Assembly: GCA_033439265.1 (NCBI GenBank)
Contig: JAVTVX010000004.1
Span: 17,559,701 to 17,623,700, forward strand
DNA from: Dillenia suffruticosa
Taxonomy: Eukaryota > Streptophyta > Magnoliopsida > Dilleniales > Dilleniaceae
Direction: 5' to 3'
DNA: 64,000 nucleotides
Shown: in pieces, positions 1 through 11,789 of the stretch
How the letters are laid out: each line of letters starts with the position of its first letter
Numbering within the stretch: the stretch's first letter is position 1
Translations under genes and position numbers: made by a program
The notes under the pieces: generated by a model
Databases searched by the model: none
What the model was told of the DNA's origin: nothing
Seen by the model: only the letters and a program-made list of their open reading frames with translations

Positions 1-985
1 AATTTCCCAACTATGCTAGAATACGATACTCTGGACATTTCATCTATTTTTTTAGGAGTTTTCAGGTACATTTTATCACTTGAACTATTGATTTTAGCCA
101 TAAAAGTATTAATAGTTTTATAGTTTTTAACTTTGTATCATTCAAGAACCTTTATAATATAAGACTTTTGAAATAATTCTAATAATCTCTTGGAACGATT
201 TTTATGCATATTAATTCTTAATTTGTCTTAACTCATATCCTTCATCTCAAAATTAGAAAACAACCATTTTAAGATTTGAAAAACATACTTCTTATCATTC
301 ACGAGTAATAATATGTTCTCTATATATAGGGATAGAATTATAAATTTATCATCGGATTTCTTCACATAGATATAATGGTTTTTCATCTATCGTAACGAAA
401 TCTTTAGAGATCATACCTCTGTGAAATTTCCATTGTCTCGAAAACTGTTTAAAGTCACAAATTGATCTACTTAATTTACATATTCTATCTTACTGGTCTT
501 TAATAACAAAAACCTCTGGTTGTGCCATTTAGATTTCTTCCTCAAATTCTCTATTAAGAAAGTCAATTTTCATGTCCATCTGACATAATTTTAAATAAAA
601 TCAGCCATTGTTATTAACAACAAGTGAGTGGGGGAGAATTTCACTACCGAAAAAAGATTTTCTCATAATCAACACTCTTTACTGAGTATAGTTTTTTGTC
701 ACTAGTTGAGTCTGATACCTCTTAATAGTTCTATTTTCCTTACGCTTCGTTTTGAGAACTTCTTCCCAATAATCTTGTGCCCCAAAAGAAATTCAGCCGA
801 TTCCTTAAATATGGTTGGATCTCATTAACTCCAATTCTTTCTTTCATTGGTTTTTCCATTCATTCTTGATAGGACTAGATAGAATCTCATCTACGTTTTT
901 TAGACTTTATTTTATCTTTTGGAGAAACAACTTGAGCATACTTTTCATAGCACTTTTTCGAGTTTGTAACTTAGATGAATTGCTA
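1..985 (-). pseudogene. Ty1/copia reverse transcriptase-RNase H remnant
   Basis: Read on the minus strand this is the C-terminal half of a copia polyprotein, which copies element RNA into DNA in virus-like particles. The piece near 300-400 reads HYIYVKKSDDKF followed by SLYIENILLL, at the place of the copia YVDD catalytic motif, so the aspartates are lost. Positions 1-60 decode the conserved PKTPxxIDEMSRVSYSS block that precedes RNase H, and the frame leaves the window there. Stops and frameshifts are frequent. The same block occurs on the plus strand near 5170-5250, so the two fragments belong to one family. A dead pseudogene; family assignment is secure. Confidence 0.75.
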
Positions 986-2160
986 GAATTTAAGTTTCTC
1001 CCACTGGGATCAATACTTAACTCATTTGCTCGTGATTCTTTTGATTCAACTAGATAGAGCCATCATTTGAATTAACTAACTCAAATAAAAACTCTGTATC
1101 CTATACGTCACCTCTGTTAGGAAATTCATTTTTCAAAAATGTAATATTTGTGATCCAAACTGTACTACGATATCATCTTTTTATTCACTAATGAACACAT
1201 AACCAAGAGACTAGTCGGAGTATTTTATAAAGATACTATTAATTCTATGGAATTCATGATTTGAGGTGACGTACACACGGTTTTCTACCAATCCAAAGTT
1301 CATATAGCATCGTTAGTACTGACTTTGAAAACACTTTGTTCAAAATATAAGTCTCAGTCAACAAGGTATCTCCCCAAAAGGAAACCAGCAAGTTAGCCTA
1401 TGCCATCATGAATCTTGTCATATCCAACCATGTTCTATTCCTTTTTGCTACAACACCATTTTGTTTAGTCAAATGTCGAACTATACTCCTTTCATTACTT
1501 TGATTCTTAAATTGATCTGATAGATATTCACGCCATCTATATATTCTCAGGATCATTGTTCTATCAATTTGATTCGCAACCTCATTCATATAAGGTCTAA
1601 AGTACTCAAAGTGCTTTAGATTTGTGAGAAAACAAATAGATATGATTAAATCATATAAAAGCATCTATAAATATAATGAAATACGAAGGTTCATATCTAG
1701 ATTTCATATTCATTGAACCACAATGTCCGAATGGACTAACAACAATGAAAATTCAGTCCATGTGGCCTTTCCAAATGGTTTTCTCATCATTTTACAGATA
1801 TGATAATATTCAACTTAATAGTTAAACATTCATCCATCATATCGTAATACTATGAAACCATTCACAAATTGTTCAAAATCAATATGTATCTCATTCAAAT
1901 TCAAACTAACCTTGTCTTTTTGAAAGTTTAAAATATAGCCATATTTCAAAAAAATAAGAGCTGATATTAAATTCCGTCGAATTTCTAGCAAGTAGAGAAC
2001 AACATGCAAATGAGAGTTCGACCAATTTGTAACTCTAATTTACAAGTGTTAACTTTTTAACCTCCATTTTTGAATTGTTTCCCACATAGATCAATCTCCT
2101 ACCAGAATGCACTCGATGAAAATCTATAAATGTCTCTGAGTCTATTATTATATCCGGAGT
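985..2160 (-). pseudogene. Ty1/copia integrase and protease remnant
   Basis: This continues the minus-strand copia polyprotein upstream of RT. The segment 1398-1664 keeps an 88-codon open stretch, and 2060-2160 decodes a piece resembling the retropepsin flap region (HSGRRLIYVGNNSKMEVK). Such proteins cut the polyprotein and insert element cDNA into chromosomes. The integrase part is heavily mutated and I cannot point to the DDE residues with certainty. Position between the RT piece (left) and gag piece (right) supports the standard copia order gag-PR-INT-RT-RH on this strand. Confidence 0.55.
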
Positions 2161-2289
2161 TTTTTTTTGTGATCTGTCTTTAGTCTTCTTTCCTTTCTTG
2201 CTTTCGTTCTAATTTTTTTCACGCTTAGAATCTAAAACTCTCTTGGAACTAGACTTTACAATAAAAGTATAGTTGTAGATCTTGCAATG

Positions 2290-2875
2290 GCAATCTACTT
2301 ATCCTTAAGTTCGACATAGCGAGTAACATCTGAGAAAGTCTTCACACTATTATTGTGAGTTAAACTGACTTTCAGGTGCTCTGACTTGATAAGAAGGGAT
2401 CAGATAAAGGTTGAACTTTCTATTTATCGGAGAGGAAATACCAGCTAACTACCTCTCTTATCATGTTAGACATAACCCTTAAATACTGTTTGATATTGTG
2501 ATCACTTTGTTTTTTGTAGGTATCAAACTTTATAGTTAGTTGTCTAAAATGAGTCATACTAGTATCTCCATATTGTACCTTGAGGTATACTTAGATGTCA
2601 TGAGCAGTCAAATATTGCTTACACTTGGGGATCGTGCCATCAATCACAAGCTAACTAAAGTCACTCGAACAATGGAATCAATCTTTTTCCACGCCTGTTA
2701 AATGTCCTATTCTCTTCTCTATTGGGCATGTTGCCTACATCATGGTGGTACATGACGTGCCTGATCCTTCTAAGGCATATTGTTCTTTTAGTACATTCTA
2801 CATTTTATCGCGTCATATCTCATGATCAACGTCTTTCAATTTGTTACCTTTATTCATGTTCATAATAATGGACAT
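2290..2875 (-). pseudogene. Ty1/copia gag remnant
   Basis: Minus-strand translation gives characteristic copia nucleocapsid (UBN2-type gag) sequence: LTIKFDTYKKQSDHNIKQYL then VMSNMIREV near 2440-2560, and HLKVSLTHNNSVKTFSDVTR near 2310-2380. Gag forms the particle that packages element RNA. The likely start is a methionine-rich stretch near 2870 (MSIIMNMNKGNKLKDVDHE). Several stops and at least one frameshift break the frame. It lies just downstream of the LTR-like region to its right, as expected for a minus-strand element. Confidence 0.7.
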
Positions 2876-2879
2876 TGAT

Positions 2880-4170
2880 GTTATAGTTTGGATTCTAAAA
2901 GGGTAGACATAAGTATTAATACTCATATATTACACATAATTTTGTATTTCAAAATTAAAATTCATGATATGTTATTATTAGATATAGAATTGAAAGTTCA
3001 CTAGATTTTTAATCATCATTTATGGTCTTAATTTATCACCATCACAAATTTAATTTAAATTTACAAAATTTAATAAGTTTTATGCGAAAATTACTCAAAT
3101 TCTTTTAATCTAAAACTTCCCACTTAAATACACTAAGTATTTAAATCATGTGATAAAAGAGCACATCTTTTCACATGTACTCACGATCATATAAGCATGT
3201 ATTTATTTCAGAATATGCAAATCATATGTATAAGCAAACATTTTCAATTCATATTTAAAATAGAAAATTTGCATGCTATACTCACAATTTTATACAAAAT
3301 ATGATTATAGTGCATGATTAGTTATCTTTCATAGAAAATAATGAAAACGAAAATATTTATGCTCAAAACATATACATGTGAGATAGCATATTAATTTTCC
3401 TGCTAAAAGTCTATCGGTAGAAGTGAACCCCTTTATGACATATAGACTAAAATTGTTCATCCTAAGAGATAATTATATCTCTATTTTAATTTCTATATTC
3501 TTGTCTCTTCATATCTTAATTAATGTGATCCTCAAATAAATGATTTTTTGATTACATTAATCTCAGTATCAGTATTTCTAAACCAATGGCTCAGTTAAAG
3601 AAGTTCCAAACATTTTTATTCAACACTGTGAGATGGGTTTATGCTATAAGTCAACACTCAACCCAACTTTACCATACGTTCCGGATTTCTTAATGCTCTA
3701 TCTCTCCCCCAAAGAGCTCCAATATGGCATCCAAATATCACAATTACTCTAGAAAATGGAAACAATATCAGGTCGCATACAAACCCAGTCATGATATTAT
3801 AATAAATCTCAGAGTATTTATTTTAAAAATATTTACTCAAATTTAAAACAATTTTATGTTAGAAAAAACTAATTTTTGAATATAAATAATGATAAAAAAA
3901 TGCAAACAAATAATGGGTACGAAAAACAAATTTTCACCCAGATAGCCAAAATTAAGAAAATAATTTTCTAAACTCATATAAAAATTTTTAGAATTTTTTC
4001 GGCACTGAAATTAATTTTTCTATAATTGTAAACAATTTTTATTTTTCAAAATCAATAAAAATTATTTTTCAATTCCGAAAAATAAATTAAAAATTATAGA
4101 AATAGCCGGTGAGAATAAACAATTATTCACAAAATGGCTCTATTTATAGAGGATCATTGAAATCGCAAGA
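2880..4170 (-). mobile_element. AT-rich LTR/leader region of the minus-strand copia element
   Basis: No protein is readable here. By position this should hold the leader and 5' LTR of the copia element whose gag begins near 2875. A palindromic TATA-type sequence, CTCTATTTATAGAG, lies near 4138-4151 and could be the LTR promoter core. I could not find a clear TGGTATCAGAGC-type primer site or exact TG/CA termini, so the edges are approximate. The right edge is set by the abrupt start of plus-strand pol sequence at about 4170. Confidence 0.4.
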
Positions 4171-5685
4171 AAATGATATTGATCCCAGTGGGGAGGATTC
4201 AAAATCTAACGATCCAATTGAATTTTTAACTTAGAAAAGTCTAGGAGAACGGTATTCAACTATCATTTTAAGATTGAAGAGCATGCATTTATTATTTCTC
4301 TAAAAGATAAAGAAGAGGCTAAGAATGTAGATGAGACTCTACCTAATCCTACCAAGAATGAATGAAAAAGGCAATGGAAGAAGAATTTGAGTCAATGAGA
4401 TCCAACCATACTTTAGAAAAAGGTTGAACTTCTACCTGAGTACTAAGTTATTGAGAACAAGTGAGTTCTCAAAATGAAGCACATGATAGATGGAACTATT
4501 GATAGGTATCAGGCTCAACTAGTGGTAAAAGGTTATACTTAGTAAAAAAGGATGTTGGTTGTGATAAAATCTTTTCCCCAATAATGAGATTTATCTTAAT
4601 TCATGTGTAGTTGGCAACTGTGGCCAATTTGAATTTAGAATTATGTTAGATGGACATGAAAACTATTTTTTTCAATAGAGAATTTGAGAAAAAAGTTTAT
4701 ATGATTCAATTAGAGGATTTTATCATTAAGGATTAGAGGATTTTGTCATTAAGGACAATAAGATAGAGTATGTAAATTGAGTAGATTAATTTGTGACCTT
4801 AAGCAATTTTTGAGACAATGGTTTTTAAGATTTCACAAAGGTGTGATCTTTTATAATTTCGTCATGATAGGTGAAAACCATTATATCTATGTAAAGAAAT
4901 TCAATGACAAGTTTGTAATTCTAATGTCGAGAACGTATTATTAGCCACGAATGATAAAAAATATATCTTTTAGATCTTGAAATGATTCTCTTTCAATTTT
5001 GAGATGAATGATATGAGTGAAGTAGATTGGGAATTAAAACACATAGAAATCATTCTAAGAGATTTTTGGGATCATCTCAAGAGTTTTATGTTATAAAGGT
5101 TCTGAAACGATACAAAGTTGAAATCTGTAAATACATTGATACTCCTGTAACTAGGGGCAATAGTTCAAGTAATGAAATGTGTCCGAAAACTCCTGGAGAA
5201 ATAGATGAAAAGTCCAAAGAATCGTATTCTAGTACAATTGAGAGCTTGAAATACATTATGCTGTGCGTTTGATCAGTAGGTATCTGTGTGATTTGATTGC
5301 TGTGAAAAGGATATTGAGATACGTGAACAAAAATACAGATTATTTCCTTTATTATCAAGGAAATGATATAATATTGAAAATATACATGAATGCTAATTAG
5401 AGATGTGATTTAGACGAGAGAAAATCGACCACTAGTTATGTTTGCTTGCTCGATGATAGCGCTGTCTCATGAAGGAATGATAAACAAACATGTATATCAC
5501 TTTATATAATGGAAGCAGAATTTGTGGCTCGTGCTTTTGTAATTCAGAAAAGAGTTTGTTTGAATAGATTTTGCAATATTTGAGAATAGTTAGCAATTTA
5601 GTGGGATTTGTATTATGACAATCAATCAGCTATTATTTATACTATAGACTCCAATTACGATGGCAAGACCAAATATAGACATAAA
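4170..5685 (+). pseudogene. Truncated Ty1/copia pol (RT-RNase H), opposite orientation
   Basis: Plus-strand copia pol lacking everything upstream of late integrase. It opens at 4170 with sequence matching the reverse complement of about 990-1030. RT pieces include VANLNLELC-like and EKKVYMIQLEDF (about 4620-4720), and a block ending SSNEMCPKTPGEIDEKSKES (5027-5272). RNase H follows at about 5280-5580, with a serine-rich STTSYVCLLDD segment and an EAEFVA segment. The tract is riddled with stops. It is the same family as the minus-strand fragment at 1-2875, giving a large imperfect inverted arrangement. Confidence 0.75.
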
Positions 5686-5870
5686 GATGGCCAATTTAGA
5701 TTTAGAATTACATTAGATTGATATAAAACTGTCTTTCTCAATAAAAACTTAAGAAAAAAGTTTATATGACATAATCAGAAAGTTTTGTAATTAAAAATTT
5801 TAACCCAATTTAGATTCTAAAATTTTTGTAGGAGAAAAATTATCTGTTGATTTATTTCAAAACTTTCAAT
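5686..5870 (+). repeat. Second partial copy of the RT segment downstream of RNase H
   Basis: The stretch 5691-5775 closely repeats 4626-4715 (encoding FNREFEKKVYMI-like sequence), although it follows the RNase H end. It is a displaced RT fragment, out of the normal domain order, so a local rearrangement or second truncated copy is likely. No further coding signal follows before 5870. Confidence 0.5.
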
Positions 5871-5879
5871 AACAACAAG

Positions 5880-6455
5880 CTGCAGAAGAAGATGAAAAGA
5901 AAGGGAAAAAAACAAAGCAGAAAAGTCAAAGAATCAACCACTTATTGATGAGAATTGTTAGCATTGGGAACTAAACCCTATGAGTGTTTCGCTATGCAGA
6001 TCCTACCTCAAACGTATAATAAGAAATACATACGTAGCTCTCTTTAAGAACAACTGAGGAGGCATTCTTGAGCAAATCAGAGCTCTCTATGGCAAATTTA
6101 AGCTCCTTAAAGAGAGAGAGAAAGAGAGAGAGAGAGCACGCTTTTGGGCGCTAGAGGGAGGGATTCACTTAAGTTAGTAGTGGGGCATTTAAAAAGGTTA
6201 AATTCTCACTAATCATTGATGGAAAGTAAAGGAAATTGAATAATTATATATGGATAAAGAAACAAAAGATAACTTTCATATTTTTATTGGAAAAATACAG
6301 AAAGAACCCTAAATATTTTTTTAAATACAAAGATCTCCCTTCAACTATAAAAATATGTAAAATTAATATGGTGGGTTGGGGTTGTGGTGGCTGTATGTGC
6401 ATTAGTTGACCATAGTTAGAGTCATCACCACCACCAACTATATGGTGGGATAGTA
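5880..6455. other. Spacer with GA microsatellite
   Basis: No gene recognised. It contains a purine GA/GAAA microsatellite at about 6110-6137 and a GGTGG/CCACC-rich stretch near 6365-6445 that could fold back weakly. Confidence 0.5.
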
Positions 6456-8050
6456 TGTAATATCAAAATTTCGGTATTTAAATTTTTATTAAGACCTTTT
6501 ATATAATTTCTGAGAAGATTTAGACTAGTATTGACTATGGTGTATTAAGAGAAACTCTATAAATCTTTATTGGAGATTTGTGTGTTATTTACATTTAGAG
6601 TTTGTGTAATGAAGGAGTTTGTTTAATGAAGTGATTGAAGTGTATAAGTTTTTTAGAGATACAAAATGACAAAAAGGACAACCAAACTCAATTAAAACAC
6701 TTAATTAATGAAGGGTAAGATCGTAAAATCACTCCCACCTATAAATGAGACAATTTAAGCCCAAAGCTCATACTTCTCTCCTTTCTCTATGGATCACACA
6801 CACTCTCTTCCTCATTTTCTCTCTAAATCTCGGTCTTTTTCTCTCTTCCCATCTGAGATCGACCAAACCCCCCCCCAAAATCCTTAGATTAGAGCTCCAA
6901 ACCATCAAACAAACCCTTAGAAGTTTGAATCTACAGAGAGATTTGGGTTTTCTAAGGAGACAAAAGCCTAGGTTTTGGTGTGGTTCGAATTAGGGACGAA
7001 ATTGGTAGTCAAGGTAATACTTCATTTTTCAACCTAGATTTGAGTTATTCTTGCTTGTATTGGAGATTTATGTTAAGATTTGGGGTTTTGTAAAGAGGAA
7101 AAAATTTAAGATTTGAAGGTAACGAGACTAAGGGGTGAAATTGATAGTTTAAGCAGGGTAATCTTCATTCCTTCATCTTAGATTTGAGTAAATCTTATTG
7201 TATTTGAGTTTATGTTCAGATTTGAAATTTTGAGTTTGGGGATTAAGATTTAGAGTTTGTATAATGTTGAAATTTGGAAAAAAAATTGAATGGAAATTAT
7301 TTATTTATATAAATTTGGTGTATTTGATTTGATTTAAACCTAGACTTATGGATGTTGGAAGCTAGGGTTGTAAATTATTAGGGGAAATCCAATTTACCCT
7401 AGAGTTAGTAGTGATTAAATGATTACTTCGTGTTCGATATCTTAGATTAAGGCATTTGAATCCAATGGAGATTGGATTTTGTTTTGGACTAGATTTGGGA
7501 GTGACTATCCTCCCAAGATGTGAATGAATGGATATTTGTAACTTTACTTAAATGAGAAATACTTTTCCTTGATTTTTCTAAAATAGTTTTAAATTAGATT
7601 TTTAAATGACTTTGTGATTGCGGAGTGTCACAAAAAAAATGAAAATTAGATTAAATTATGTATCCAATGGTTAAAATTGAACTATATGCCATGTTTTATT
7701 CTATATATTGAGCTTCTTGCCATTGATAACTTGATTCGAGTAATTGTTGGAACACTATGGCATATGATATGCATTTGTAGATCATTGTTGATTGATGCAT
7801 ATGGCGGGTGTTGTGTTAACTCCTATGGTTAATAACTATAGTCATTCTCTACCATGGTATAACACGACGGGACGACGTGGTTGGTATTATTTGACTAAGG
7901 AGGTAGCCATGTTTGAGAGGTGCCTCCGAGGTCATCCCCTCGGTTATCTTGGTTGCACCCCAAGGGAGGTTATAGTGCCTAAAAGTGGTAGTTGAGTTAC
8001 ATTGACTGTATTTTTTGAAAAATTGGTTCAATCTCCAATACAAAATTTTT
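6456..8050 (+). mobile_element. Diverged, truncated Ty3/gypsy LTR
   Basis: The segment opens TGTAATATC, like the TGTAACATC start of the complete gypsy LTRs at 32346 and 36343. Collinear similarities continue: GGGAGTGACTATCCTCCCAA (7498) corresponds to the GGGAGTGACTACCCTCCCTA block at 33342, GGAGTGTCACAAA (7622) to GGAGTGTCGTAAA, and the block ending near 7760 to the sequence after it. The LTR 3' third is missing. An 82-codon open stretch at 6745-6993 lies inside and looks spurious. Interpreted as a solo or truncated LTR of a related gypsy family. Confidence 0.55.
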
Positions 8051-8620
8051 ATTGATTCTCTTTTAAGAGTATTTGAGTTAAAAGAAAGTGATCTTTTAAT
8101 TTGAAATTGTGTTACTCAATTTTGGATACAAGATTGAAGGGGGGTTGTTGAGTGAATATTTGTAAGAATTGGGTTTAAACCTTGGAAAGTTTGTGGTTTA
8201 TTCTAATTTTTTTATTAGTGAATTCTAAATTCTAGGTAAAAATTGGAGTGGATGCACCATTATAAATTATTGGGTACTAACTTTCTCATTCTCTAAACTC
8301 TTATTTTTGTCCAAAATCTTAAAACTTTTCAGAAAGAGGCAAAAGAACAAATTCGCCTCTCTTGGTTCAATGATTAAGATAAAATTTTTAACTCACTCTT
8401 CAATGAAGAGGCTTGAATGATACTCTTCAATAATTTTCCACGGATTAGGTTTAAATGATTTTTGACCACACAATTATGCGATTAGTTAACTCTACCACAT
8501 TCTATAAAAAAATATCTAAATACGAAATTTTAAGTTCTAGTATTTTAAATATGATATGTCAAATTCTTGCGTAGAAGTCGTTATTAAAAAAATTATATAG
8601 AAATTTCCTGAAACCAACAC
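8050..8620. other. No recognisable feature
   Basis: AT-rich intergenic sequence. I see no coding, RNA or repeat structure that I can support. Confidence 0.5.
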
Positions 8621-8689
8621 ATAAATGATTCTTCTTCTGCAACTCGTGTATACCACAAGAAATATGAAAAACTTCATTCCATTGTCTTG

Positions 8690-9880
8690 CCAGCTAGGGA
8701 TTAGGGAAATAATAAGGGCTCTCATGGCAACTATTCTGCGGCAAATGTGCAATGTGGACACCAAAGTGAGTCACTTCATGGATGAAGATGGTAAATGGTG
8801 GATTGATGATTTCGCAGTTATCCTTCTGAGAGAGATAGTTGAAGAGATTAGGGCCACCGTCATTCCCTGAGGTAAAGGAAGAAAGGACATTTTGTTTTGA
8901 AGGATAACCCTTTGATAGATTTCTCTATGGCGTCAATGTACTGGGTGCAGAAGAAGGGTGCTGGCAGCCAAGAAAATGAGGTTCCTGATTGGAGTTGGAT
9001 CTGGAAGGAAAGTTTCAGAAATAATTAAAATGTTCTATGGCTGGTAGCAAGGGACAGAATTTTGGCTGCTATAGAACTAAAAAGAAGAGGATTAGTGGAG
9101 GATGGGAAGTATGCTCTCCGTGGGAAGGAAGAGGAAACGGTGGGGCAGGGATTGCAGTCATGTAAAGGAAATATGGGGCAAGCTAGTACAAGGAATTGAA
9201 AAGAAGGGAAGACTTTTGGACAAGAAGCATTTTGGAGTGGTTGAAGGGGTGGAACATCTAAAAAGTTTAAGATGCAAGTCGAGGAGGAAGAGTTACCTTT
9301 CATGATTGTAGTCCGGACTATCTGGAAGTCTATATGCAGTCGCATACAATAAAAGGCGTTGGAGCCCCCCATTCTATGGCTAATAAAGTGCCGAGCACGA
9401 CGAAAGAGTATGGGAGGAAATATAATAGGGAGGTCATCAAGGCTGGGGAGTTGAGAGTCAGCTGGAGGCACCCTAGGGAAGGTGTTATTAAGCTCAACAT
9501 GGATGAAGTTGCCAAGCTATCGAGGGGTCTTGATAGTGTGGAAGGTCTATTCAGGAATGGCAATGGGGAGTGGTTGCTTGGTTACTGGTGCAATGTTGGA
9601 AAGATCAATGGCGATATGGCTGAGTTATGGAGCCTTAAGGAGGGTTTGTAGCTAGCCAAAAGATGGAATTTTGGCAACCTTTATATAGAGAGTAATTCAT
9701 TGGTCATGGTCAGAGCCATTAATGGTAGAGTGGATAAGAATCATTCTTGGAGTAATGTGATTCAAGATTGCAGAGTGATGATAAGGGAGTTGGGAGTTAC
9801 GGTGATAACTTACATCTACAGGGAAGTCAACAAGTGTGCGGACAAATTGGTGATTTATTGTTACGAGTTTGACATGTGAT
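8690..9880 (+). pseudogene. LINE-type RNase H (RVT_3-like) pseudogene
   Basis: Plus-strand translation resembles the C-terminal region of plant LINE ORF2 and the related putative ribonuclease H proteins. An upstream piece reads KVSHFMDEDGKWW (about 8765-8805). The RNase H fold follows: a KLNMDEVAKLSRG segment near 9489 (first acidic residue), GDMAELWSLKEGL near 9612 (glutamate), YIESNSLVMVRAING near 9684, and REVNKCADKLV near 9822. RNase H degrades the RNA strand during target-primed reverse transcription. The longest open part is 9334-9651; a stop at 9649 interrupts it. No RT or endonuclease part is visible, so it is 5'-truncated, as is usual for LINE copies. Confidence 0.65.
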
Positions 9881-9954
9881 GTGTCGATTTTTTTTGGGTA
9901 TAGGTCGGAGTGGGTTGGACAAGGGAATGGTCCTATAATTCCATCACCATGTAT

Positions 9955-10335
9955 CCTTCTTCTCTCTCTCTCTCTCCACCACCTTCATCATCCTCTCTTA
10001 TTATTTACTCATTTGCTATTTGGTGAGTTGGAGTGTGTTAGACCGTAAATTGAGATGATCTTTCTCTCTCTTAAAACCGGGGATTTGTATCTCTTTCTCT
10101 CTAATCAGGATGTCGTATAGATTAGTTGAGAAGAGTGGCGTGTCATGATCTTGATGATCATAGTGTATGGAAACCTTTCCTTTGTGCTCCTTATTTCTTT
10201 ATCTCTCTCTTTCTCTATATAAGCATGACAAATAGACAAAGGAAGGTGTTCATTAAGTAAATTATGCTTTCTCTCTCTTTCTCTTTCTCTTTCTCTTTCT
10301 CTTTCTCTTTCTCTCTCTCTCTAAGTGAGGCAAAT
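9955..10335. repeat. CT-rich microsatellite tracts
   Basis: Pyrimidine runs: CTCTCTCTCT near 9960, and a (CTTTCT)n-like array at about 10268-10322. Low-complexity sequence without coding potential. Confidence 0.8.
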
Positions 10336-10472
10336 AGAGACCGTTAGGTGCTCATTATGAAAGCCATTACTCTATTGTGAAGGTTTGTGTTAGTCCTTCC
10401 TGCTTGTAAACATTTGCTTTGTTCGATGTTTATTCTGTTGCTCTTTGTATTTACTTCTAATTCCAAAAATGT

Positions 10473-11500
10473 TATTTTTTAGTATCGGTTGAGTAGGGTG
10501 GTATGCCTAATGATAATCATGGTGTATAGAGGTGATTCCTTTATTTTGAAAGTTTGTGTTTTTGAACATTTAGTTTGCTTGACGTTTGTTTTGTGGCTCT
10601 TCATATTTATTGCTGATTCCAAAAAGATTATTTTTTTAGTTTCTTGTTGAGAAGAGTGGTGTGACTAATGATAATCTCGATATATGGAAGTCATTTCTAT
10701 ACTGTAAAGCTTGTGTTTGTCTTTTCTGTTTTTAAGTATGTAACACCGGGAAACTCCAGCTAAAGAATCATTTAGATTTCTGTATTTCGTAAAATATATG
10801 AGAATGATTAATTTACATACGAGTATCGATTTTGTCTTTGGACTGTATGGTAATTTGCTGGGATCTTGATCGATAGAGTCCCAATTTTTATGTCATCGAT
10901 TACTAGAGTTTGGATATTTGGTGCTCGGTAGTCATTAACGATATAAGTGTATGTTTACAATATAAGCGTGTTCGGTTACTGGTGTTTAGCTGCTCATTAA
11001 GTTTTCAAAAAAAAAATGTATTTTTATGTGCCTTTCCCAAAAAAAGTTATTTTTAGTTCCAATTGGGGAAAGTGATATGCCAATAATGATTGTGGTGTGC
11101 AGAAGCCATTCCTCTATTATGAAACTTTGTGTTTATCTTTCCTACATCTAAACATTTGTTTTGCTTGTTGTTTATTTTGTTACTCTTCATATTTATTGTG
11201 ATTCCAAAAAGGTTATTTTTCAGCTCTGGTTGAGGAGAGTAGTTTCGCTAATGATGATCGTGGTGTATGTAAGTTGTTCCTCTGTTGTGAAAACTTGTGT
11301 TTGTCTTTCTTGCTTCTAAGCATGTAACACTGGAAAACTTTGGCTAAACCATTTGAGATTTTTATATTTTGTAAAATATATGAGAATAATTAATTTAAAA
11401 ATAAATGTGAATTTTGTTCTTTGAACTGTACGAGAACTTTTTTAGACTCTCGGTCGATAGACTATCAGTCAATAGACTCTCAATTTTTAAGTTCTCGATT
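10473..11500 (+). repeat. Higher-order tandem repeat, period about 580 bp
   Basis: Two large units are visible. Each has two subunits of about 155-165 bp, opening with TTATTTTT...GGTTGAGGAGAGT-like sequence and containing an AATGATAATC...GTGTAT motif, followed by a 240-400-bp segment that opens GTAACACYGGRAAACT. Subunit starts lie near 10473, 10627, 11046 and 11212, so corresponding subunits are 573 and 585 bp apart. The GTAACACYGG segments recur at about 10740 and 11326. The copies are diverged. The TGTAACACC opening recalls gypsy LTR starts, so this may derive from an LTR. Confidence 0.6.
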
Positions 11501-11789
11501 ACTAGGGTCCTCGTTTACTAGAGTGTTCGATACTCAACAGAATTTAGTTTCTCTGTGAGAATTTATTTACTCAGTAGAGTTTTATTTACTAGAGTGTTTA
11601 GTGTTCGATAGAATTTGCTAGTCCTAGGTTACTAGAATTTATTTGCTCAGTTACGAACTCGCCTCACCTCACCTCACCTTTTCAGAGCTCGACACCTATT
11701 TTGTCTCTTAATCATAAACATCATCTTGGTGTTCTTCCTATTACGCATTATCTATGGTTAAGTGTGTATTCTAGAGGCTCGTTGAATGC

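Noticed and set aside
6745-6993. Candidate protein gene of 82 codons
   Set aside because: Lies inside a degenerate gypsy LTR, is Leu/Ser-rich from CT-rich DNA, and has no domain.
9025-9471. Minus-strand open frame of 148 codons
   Set aside because: Antisense shadow of the LINE RNase H region, which is recognisable on the plus strand.
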